Source: Streptococcus mitis
GTDB lineage: Bacteria; Bacillota; Bacilli; Lactobacillales; Streptococcaceae
Assembly: GCA_018364455.1 (NCBI GenBank)
Contig: JAGZLW010000051.1
Location: forward strand, 1 to 13,209
Direction: 5' to 3'
Length of the DNA stretch: 13,209 nucleotides
Below are positions 7,197 through 11,630 of the stretch, in pieces. The notes under the pieces are model-generated. The model searched no databases. It saw only the letters and a program-made list of their open reading frames with translations, and had not been told where the DNA came from. How positions within the stretch are numbered: position 1 is the stretch's first letter; every line of letters begins with the position of its first letter. A program made the position numbers and the translations under genes.

Positions 7197-7292
7197 CTAT
7201 ACCTTTAAGGAAATTTTGTCAACAGAAAACTGGAAATTCCAAGTTCTAAAATCCGAGTGGTAAGCATTTGTAATGAGTTCTTTGTTTTCCAT
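7197..7292 (-). CDS. Small ORF of 31 residues, unknown product or leader peptide
   Basis: ATG at 7292 is preceded by an exact AAGGAGG (7307-7301) with an eight-base spacer, one of the best ribosome binding sites in the window. The product starts MENKELITNAY and ends SVDKISLKV. It is polar with several aromatics (one Trp, three Phe, one Tyr) and has no signal peptide or membrane segment. I do not recognise it. It lies directly downstream of an extended -10 promoter and upstream of the three-codon ORF and a terminator hairpin, so a leader peptide for the ABC-F gene is plausible. The start of a decayed gene is the other possibility, but no continuing frame with recognisable protein follows the TAG. 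Confidence 0.5.
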   Translation of the reverse strand: MENKELITNAYHSDFRTWNFQFSVDKISLKV

Positions 7293-7329
7293 GTGAGCAT
7301 CCTCCTTGCTATCATGTATTATTGCCTAT

Positions 7330-7338
7330 AGTATAGCA
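7330..7338 (-). promoter_or_regulatory. Extended -10 promoter for the small ORF and ABC-F leader
   Basis: TGCTATACT on the minus strand fits the extended -10 pattern TGNTATAAT. The -35 region (TTTATC, 17 bases upstream) is weak, as is tolerated with an extended -10. The start point would be near 7323, about 30 bases before the 31-codon ORF. It is divergent from the plus-strand promoter at 7418. Confidence 0.6.
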
Positions 7339-7417
7339 CCAAAAAATATAGTGATAAATATATTAAAAAATCGAATTTTAATTACAAAGTTTGATGTGCT
7401 GATTTGTAGCCTTTTCA

Positions 7418-7426
7418 TGGTATAAT
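7418..7426 (+). promoter_or_regulatory. Extended -10 promoter for the DUF177 gene and nth
   Basis: TGGTATAAT is a perfect extended -10, 29 bases before the ATG at 7455. No convincing -35 lies 16-18 bases upstream. The transcript would cover the DUF177 gene and the overlapping nth. Confidence 0.75.
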
Positions 7427-7454
7427 CAAGAGAGTAAATCTTTATGGAGGAAGT

Positions 7455-7997
7455 ATGAAATTAAATATTCAAGAAATTCGTAAGCAGTCTGAAGGCTTGC
7501 ATTTTGAACAAACGTTAGACCTAGCCACAGACTTGCGTGCACGCAATCAAGAAATTTTAGATGTAAAAGATATCCTTGCAGTTGGGAAAGTACAGTACGA
7601 AGACCGTATGTATTTCTTAGATTATCAGTTGTCTTATACCATTGTCCTTGCTTCAAGTCGTAGTATGGAGCCAGTTGAGTTAGTTGAATCTTATCCAGTC
7701 ACGGAAGTTTTCATGGAAGGCGCAGCTAACCAGCTAGATCAGGAAGTTTTAGACGATGATTTGGTCTTGCCTATCAAAAATGGAGAACTTGACCTTGCTG
7801 AGAGCGTGTCAGACAATATCCTGCTTAATATCCCTATCAAGGTTTTGACGGCTGAAGAAGAAGCTGGTCAAGGATTTGTGTCAGGAAATGACTGGCAAAT
7901 CATGACAGAGGAAGAATATCAGGCTCAACAAGCAGTTAAGAAAGAAGAAAACAGTCCTTTTGCTGGCTTACAAGGACTATTTGATGGAGACGAATAA
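7455..7997 (+). CDS. DUF177/YceD family protein
   Basis: A 180-residue soluble acidic protein. The start is ATG with GGAGG five bases upstream. The order of features matches the DUF177/YceD family: a short N-terminal strand (KLNIQEIRKQ), a central block around residues 40-75 ending in a hydrophobic strand (DYQLSYTIVLASSR), an acidic middle (LDQEVLDDDLVLPIKNGELDL), the segment ESVSDNILLNIPIKVL near 116-131, and a C-terminal motif SPFAGLQGLFDGDE. Family members in E. coli and plants are linked to 23S rRNA accumulation. In many bacteria the gene precedes rpmF, but here it precedes nth. The typical Cys pairs of some members are absent. The TAA stop overlaps the nth start by one base (TAATG), so the two are translationally coupled. 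Confidence 0.82.
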   Translation: MKLNIQEIRKQSEGLHFEQTLDLATDLRARNQEILDVKDILAVGKVQYEDRMYFLDYQLSYTIVLASSRSMEPVELVESYPVTEVFMEGAANQLDQEVLDDDLVLPIKNGELDLAESVSDNILLNIPIKVLTAEEEAGQGFVSGNDWQIMTEEEYQAQQAVKKEENSPFAGLQGLFDGDE

Positions 7998-8626
7998 TGG
8001 TCTTGTCAAAAAAACGCGCACGAAAGGTGCTAGAAGAAATTATTGCTCTTTTTCCAGATGCCAAGCCCAGTCTTGATTTTACCAATCATTTTGAACTACT
8101 AGTTGCGGTCATGTTGTCAGCTCAGACAACAGATGCAGCGGTAAATAAGGCCACACCAGGTCTCTTTGCTGCCTTTCCAACGCCACAAGCCATGTCTGTA
8201 GCGACAGAGAGTGAGATTGCTTCACACATTTCTCGCCTGGGACTGTATCGAAATAAGGCTAAATTCCTTAAAAAATGTGCCCAACAGTTACTAGACGATT
8301 TTGATGGTCAAGTACCTCAGACTCGAGAGGAATTAGAAAGTCTGGCAGGTGTTGGTCGCAAGACAGCCAATGTTGTCATGAGTGTGGGCTTTGGGATTCC
8401 AGCCTTTGCAGTGGACACTCATGTTGAGCGTATCTGCAAGCATCATGATATTGTCAAGAAATCTGCTACACCGCTTGAGGTGGAAAAGAGGGTTATGGAT
8501 ATCTTGCCGCCTGAGCAGTGGTTAGCAGCTCATCAGGCTATGATTTATTTTGGAAGAGCCATTTGTCATCCTAAAAATCCAGAGTGTGACCAGTACCCAC
8601 AATTATATGATTTTAGCAATTTGTAA
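7997..8626 (+). CDS. nth: Endonuclease III, bifunctional DNA glycosylase/AP lyase
   Basis: Endonuclease III removes oxidised pyrimidines in base excision repair and nicks the abasic site. The 209 residues match the family length. The ATG overlaps the previous stop, with GGAGA six bases upstream. The helix-hairpin-helix is LAGVGRKTANVV (116-127) with the catalytic Lys at 122, and the catalytic Asp is D140 in VDTHV. An N-terminal MLSAQTTDAAVN block (39-50) is the usual substrate pocket. The C-terminal Fe-S loop is incomplete: the family pattern C-X6-C-X2-C-X5-C is present only as C190 and C197, with Tyr200 and Phe206 where the last two Cys should be. The frame is intact, so this looks like natural loss of the cluster rather than decay. 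I recall streptococcal Nth proteins ending the same way, but cannot check. No terminator separates it from the pyr promoter. Confidence 0.93.
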   Translation: MVLSKKRARKVLEEIIALFPDAKPSLDFTNHFELLVAVMLSAQTTDAAVNKATPGLFAAFPTPQAMSVATESEIASHISRLGLYRNKAKFLKKCAQQLLDDFDGQVPQTREELESLAGVGRKTANVVMSVGFGIPAFAVDTHVERICKHHDIVKKSATPLEVEKRVMDILPPEQWLAAHQAMIYFGRAICHPKNPECDQYPQLYDFSNL

Positions 8627-8649
8627 GATGGAACATCGAAAGTTTTTGC

Positions 8650-8678
8650 TTGATTTTAAGCATGCTTTGTGCTATAGT
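8650..8678 (+). promoter_or_regulatory. Promoter of the pyrimidine operon
   Basis: TTGATT (8650-8655), a 17-base spacer and TATAGT (8673-8678) make a good vegetative promoter, starting near 8685, just ahead of the PyrR-binding hairpin. The spacer contains the 10-bp palindrome AAGCATGCTT (8658-8667). Confidence 0.8.
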
Positions 8679-8695
8679 AATTGATAACTAAATAT

Positions 8696-8825
8696 TCCTT
8701 TAAACCTGTCCCGTGAGGCAGGCAAGGAGCGTGATAAAGTAGAAGGGTGAAGTCTATACTGTTTGCAGTAGGGCTTACTTAGCTATACATTTCAAGTCTC
8801 CTTGTTTAAGGAGACTTTTCTTTTT
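8696..8825 (+). promoter_or_regulatory. PyrR-dependent transcription attenuator in the pyrR leader
   Basis: The PyrR-binding loop (anti-antiterminator) is at 8696-8728: lower stem TCCTT/AAGGA, internal loop TAAA opposite one C, upper stem CCTGT/GCAGG (one wobble) and loop CCCGTGAG, matching the known CCNGNGAG core. The terminator is at 8794-8825: AAGTCTCCTT (8794-8803), GTTT, AAGGAGACTT (8808-8817), then a T-rich tail. The antiterminator forms when AAGGAG (8724-8729), the 3' side of the PyrR loop, pairs with CTCCTT (8798-8803), capped by a hairpin at 8750-8776 (AAGTCT/GGGCTT and TACTG/CAGTA). PyrR with UMP or UTP stabilises the first loop, frees the terminator and lowers expression of the operon, including pyrR. 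Confidence 0.93.
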
Positions 8826-8836
8826 GGAGGTTTGTC

Positions 8837-9358
8837 ATGAAGGCAAAAGAAGTTGTAGACGAATTGACCGTCAAACGAGCGATTACGCGTATTACTTATG
8901 AGATTATCGAACGCAACAAAGATTTGAATAAAATCGTCTTGGCTGGTATTAAAACTCGCGGTGTCTTTATCGCCCACCGAATCCAAGAACGTTTGGAGCA
9001 ACTAGAAAATCTTTCAGTTCCTGTTGTGGAATTGGATACTAAACCCTTCCGTGACGATGTTAAAAGTGGAGAAGATACTTCTTTGGTTTCTGTCGATGTG
9101 ACAGACCGCGAAGTTATCTTGGTGGACGATGTGCTTTATACAGGCCGCACTATCCGTGCTGCTATTGATAATATTGTAGGTCATGGTCGTCCTGCGCGCG
9201 TGAGTTTAGCAGTTCTAGTCGATCGTGGACATAGAGAATTGCCAATCCGTCCAGATTACGTTGGAAAAAATATCCCAACCAGTCGTTCTGAAGAAATCAT
9301 CGTAGAGATGGCAGAACTTGATGGCCAAGACAGAGTTCTGATTACTGAAGAAGCTTAG
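8837..9358 (+). CDS. pyrR: PyrR, RNA-binding regulator of pyrimidine genes / uracil phosphoribosyltransferase
   Basis: PyrR binds the leader hairpins of pyr genes when charged with UMP/UTP and thereby promotes attenuation. Many members also convert uracil and PRPP to UMP. The 173 residues match the family. The start is ATG with GGAGG six bases upstream, 11 bases after the terminator tail. The type I phosphoribosyltransferase PRPP motif is VILVDDVLYTGRT (93-105). AGIKTRGVFIAHR (36-48) and the flexible-loop region DTKPFRDD (67-74) are also typical, and LVDRGHRELPIRPD (127-140) is a strongly conserved PyrR block. It heads the operon and is controlled by its own attenuator. The 18-base gap to pyrB contains that gene's ribosome binding site. 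Confidence 0.96.
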   Translation: MKAKEVVDELTVKRAITRITYEIIERNKDLNKIVLAGIKTRGVFIAHRIQERLEQLENLSVPVVELDTKPFRDDVKSGEDTSLVSVDVTDREVILVDDVLYTGRTIRAAIDNIVGHGRPARVSLAVLVDRGHRELPIRPDYVGKNIPTSRSEEIIVEMAELDGQDRVLITEEA

Positions 9359-9376
9359 AAAGCTAAAGGAGTAGCC

Positions 9377-10300
9377 ATGTCAGAAAATCAACAAGCATTG
9401 AACCATGTGGTGTCCATGGAAGACCTCACTGTCGATCAAGTGATGAAATTGATCAAGCGAGGAATTGAGTTTAAAAATGGAGCTCAGCTTCCTTATGAAG
9501 ACCATCCGATTGTTTCCAATCTTTTCTTTGAGGATTCTACACGGACGCATAAGTCCTTCGAAGTGGCAGAGATTAAACTGGGGCTGGAACGACTTGACTT
9601 TGATGTGAAGACTAGTTCGGTTAATAAGGGTGAGACACTTTATGATACCATCCTGACTCTGTCTGCCTTAGGAGTGGATGTCTGTGTGATTCGTCACCCA
9701 GAGGTTGACTACTACAGAAAGTTAATTGCTAGTCCCACGATTACGACTTCCATCATCAATGGTGGAGATGGTTCGGGCCAACACCCTAGCCAGAGCTTGC
9801 TTGATTTGATGACCATTTATGAGGAATTTGGCCACTTTGAGGGTCTCAAGGTTGCGATTGCAGGTGACTTGGACCACTCACGTGTTGCCAAATCCAATAT
9901 GCAGATTTTGAAACGCTTGGGAGCTGAACTTTACTTTGCTGGACCTGAGGAATGGAGAAGTCAAGAGTTTGCAGACTATGGACAGTTTGTAACCATTGAT
10001 GAAATCATTGATCAGGTGGATGTCATGATGTTTCTCCGTGTGCAACATGAACGCCATGATAGTGGAGCTGTCTTTTCAAAAGAAGACTACCATGCCCAAC
10101 ATGGCTTGAGTCAAGAACGTTATGATCGTTTGAAAGAAACAGCAATACTTATGCACCCAGCTCCAGTCAATCGTGATGTAGAAATCGCAGATCACTTGGT
10201 TGAAGCGCCAAAATCACGGATTGTCCAACAAATGACCAATGGTGTCTTTGTTCGAATGGCAATCTTAGAATCCGTACTGGCGAGTAGAAACGCCAACTAA
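9377..10300 (+). CDS. pyrB: Aspartate carbamoyltransferase catalytic subunit
   Basis: PyrB joins carbamoyl phosphate and aspartate to make N-carbamoyl-L-aspartate, the committed step of pyrimidine synthesis. The 307 residues fit the unregulated Gram-positive trimeric type; no pyrI partner is present. The start is ATG with AAAGGAG nearby. Carbamoyl-phosphate binding residues are in FEDSTRTHKSFE (STRTH at 54-58), HPSQSLLDL (136-144) and HPAPVNRD (260-267). The aspartate side has LRVQHERH (220-227). The second domain begins near GLKVAIAGDLDHSRVAKS (156-173). All key motifs are intact. Its substrate comes from CarAB encoded just downstream, and the cluster order pyrR-pyrB-carA-carB is normal for streptococci. 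Confidence 0.97.
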   Translation: MSENQQALNHVVSMEDLTVDQVMKLIKRGIEFKNGAQLPYEDHPIVSNLFFEDSTRTHKSFEVAEIKLGLERLDFDVKTSSVNKGETLYDTILTLSALGVDVCVIRHPEVDYYRKLIASPTITTSIINGGDGSGQHPSQSLLDLMTIYEEFGHFEGLKVAIAGDLDHSRVAKSNMQILKRLGAELYFAGPEEWRSQEFADYGQFVTIDEIIDQVDVMMFLRVQHERHDSGAVFSKEDYHAQHGLSQERYDRLKETAILMHPAPVNRDVEIADHLVEAPKSRIVQQMTNGVFVRMAILESVLASRNAN

Positions 10301-10309
10301 AACACAAGA

Positions 10310-10337
10310 CGTTAAAAGACGCCAGTGAGCGTCCACG
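10310..10337 (+). promoter_or_regulatory. Second PyrR-binding-loop hairpin, before carA
   Basis: CGT (10310-10312), internal loop TAAAA, GACG (10318-10321), loop CCAGTGAG (10322-10329), CGTC (10330-10333), single C, ACG (10335-10337). The loop fits CCNGNGAG exactly and the layout copies the attenuator loop before pyrR, with different but paired stem bases. No terminator follows. Instead the carA ribosome binding site (GAGAGGTG) starts immediately, so bound PyrR could block translation of carA. Confidence 0.7.
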
Positions 10338-10349
10338 AGAGGTGAAAAT

Positions 10350-11429
10350 ATGACAAAAAGACTTCTAGTATTAGAAGATGGCACAGTTTTTGAAGGAAAG
10401 GCCTTCGGAGCAGATATTGATGTAACAGGCGAAATCGTCTTTAATACAGGCATGACCGGCTACCAAGAATCCATTACAGACCAGTCTTATAATGGACAAA
10501 TCTTGACCTTTACTTATCCTTTGGTAGGAAATTATGGAATCAACCGTGATGATTACGAATCCATTATTCCAACTTGTAAGGGAGTCGTTGTTTTTGAAGA
10601 AGCGCGTCGAGCAAGCAACTGGCGCAACCAAATGACGCTAGATGAATTTTTGAAAGCCAAGAAAATTCCGGGTATTTCAGGGATTGATACGCGTGCACTT
10701 ACCAAGATTATCCGTAAGCATGGTACCATGCGTGCAACTTTGACTCATGTTGGGGACAGTATGGACCATGTGACGGACCAGCTCCAAGCAACAGTTTTAC
10801 CGACAGATAATATCAAGCAGGTTTCTACTAAAACATCCTATCCAGCTCCAGGAGTTGGTTTGAGTGTAGTGCTAGTGGATTTTGGTCTCAAGCACTCAAT
10901 CTTACGTGAACTTTCTAAACGCAACTGTAACGTGACGGTTGTTCCTTATTCGACAACGGCTGAAGAAATTCTCCATCTCAATCCTGACGGAGTTATGTTG
11001 TCAAATGGTCCAGGTAACCCAGAAGATGTTCCACAGGCACTGGATATGATTCGCGGTGTACAAGGAAAAATTCCAATCTTTGGTATCTGTATGGGGCACC
11101 AACTCTTTGCAATGGCAAACGGGGCTAAGACCTATAAGATGAAGTTTGGTCATCGTGGCTTTAACCATGCGGTACGGGAGATTGCTACAGGCCGCGTAGA
11201 TTTTACCAGCCAAAACCATGGTTATGCAGTCAGCCGTGAGGATTTGCCAGAACACTTGATTATCACCCACGAAGAAATCAATGACAAGTCAGTTGAAGGT
11301 GTGCGTCACAGATACCAACCTGCTTTCTCTGTTCAATACCATCCAGATGCAGCCCCTGGTCCTCATGATGCAAGCTACCTATTTGACGAGTTTATCGAGA
11401 TGATGGAAGCTTTTAAACAATCAAACTAA
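10350..11429 (+). CDS. carA: Carbamoyl phosphate synthase small (glutaminase) subunit
   Basis: CarA hydrolyses glutamine and channels ammonia to CarB for carbamoyl phosphate synthesis, feeding pyrimidines and arginine. It has 359 residues, of normal length. The ATG is preceded by GAGAGGTG at 10337-10344. The N-terminal CarA domain spans residues 1-150 (FNTGMTGYQESITDQSY at 31-47). The class I amidotransferase domain follows: SNGPGNPED (218-226), GICMGHQ with nucleophile Cys247, and SQNHGYAV (287-294). The catalytic His331 is in SVQYHPDAAPGPHD. The third triad position is Asp333 where E. coli CarA has Glu (HPEAS). That change is conservative and I believe common in streptococci. It lies 49 bases after pyrB, with a PyrR-type hairpin in the gap. 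Confidence 0.96.
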   Translation: MTKRLLVLEDGTVFEGKAFGADIDVTGEIVFNTGMTGYQESITDQSYNGQILTFTYPLVGNYGINRDDYESIIPTCKGVVVFEEARRASNWRNQMTLDEFLKAKKIPGISGIDTRALTKIIRKHGTMRATLTHVGDSMDHVTDQLQATVLPTDNIKQVSTKTSYPAPGVGLSVVLVDFGLKHSILRELSKRNCNVTVVPYSTTAEEILHLNPDGVMLSNGPGNPEDVPQALDMIRGVQGKIPIFGICMGHQLFAMANGAKTYKMKFGHRGFNHAVREIATGRVDFTSQNHGYAVSREDLPEHLIITHEEINDKSVEGVRHRYQPAFSVQYHPDAAPGPHDASYLFDEFIEMMEAFKQSN

Positions 11430-11630
11430 GAACGAGTAAAAGCTCGTCGGAGAATTTATTTAATGGCAACCTGAGAGTTGCCGAATAGAAAGGAGAAGGG
11501 TGCTCCGTATTTGCTGAACTGAATACGGGCTACGGACGGTGCTAAAAAGATAGTTATTCCTAGAACTGACAGTTCTTCGTCATAACTCCTATTTTAGCTT
11601 TGTCCGCTTGACGCCCTTAATATCTTATAT
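11430..11630 (+). promoter_or_regulatory. Structured carA-carB spacer with a third PyrR-binding-loop hairpin
   Basis: The PyrR-type hairpin is at 11455-11489: lower stem TTTATT/AATAGA, internal loop TAAT opposite one G, upper stem GGCAA/TTGCC, loop CCTGAGAG (11470-11477), an exact CCNGNGAG. Before it is a small hairpin ACGAG/CTCGT. After it come CCGTATT/AATACGG (11505-11528) and a long imperfect hairpin at 11534-11605 built from GGAC/GTCC, GCTAAAA/TTTTAGC, AGTTAT/ATAACT and AGAACT/AGTTCT. The CTCCTATT stretch (11586-11593) can instead pair with AATA and GGAG at 11484-11495, which would be an antiterminator. A T4 run at 11592-11595 makes a weak terminator tail. This looks like an attenuator for carB, but the terminator half is not textbook. 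Confidence 0.7.

Noticed and set aside
7057..7263. Plus-strand 68-codon open frame
   Set aside because: No ribosome binding site, very basic low-complexity product, and antisense to the better-supported minus-strand leader ORFs and terminator.
7997..8626. nth as a pseudogene because of missing Fe-S cysteines
   Set aside because: The frame is full length, catalytic Lys and Asp are present, and the start is coupled to the upstream gene; only the cluster ligands are lost.
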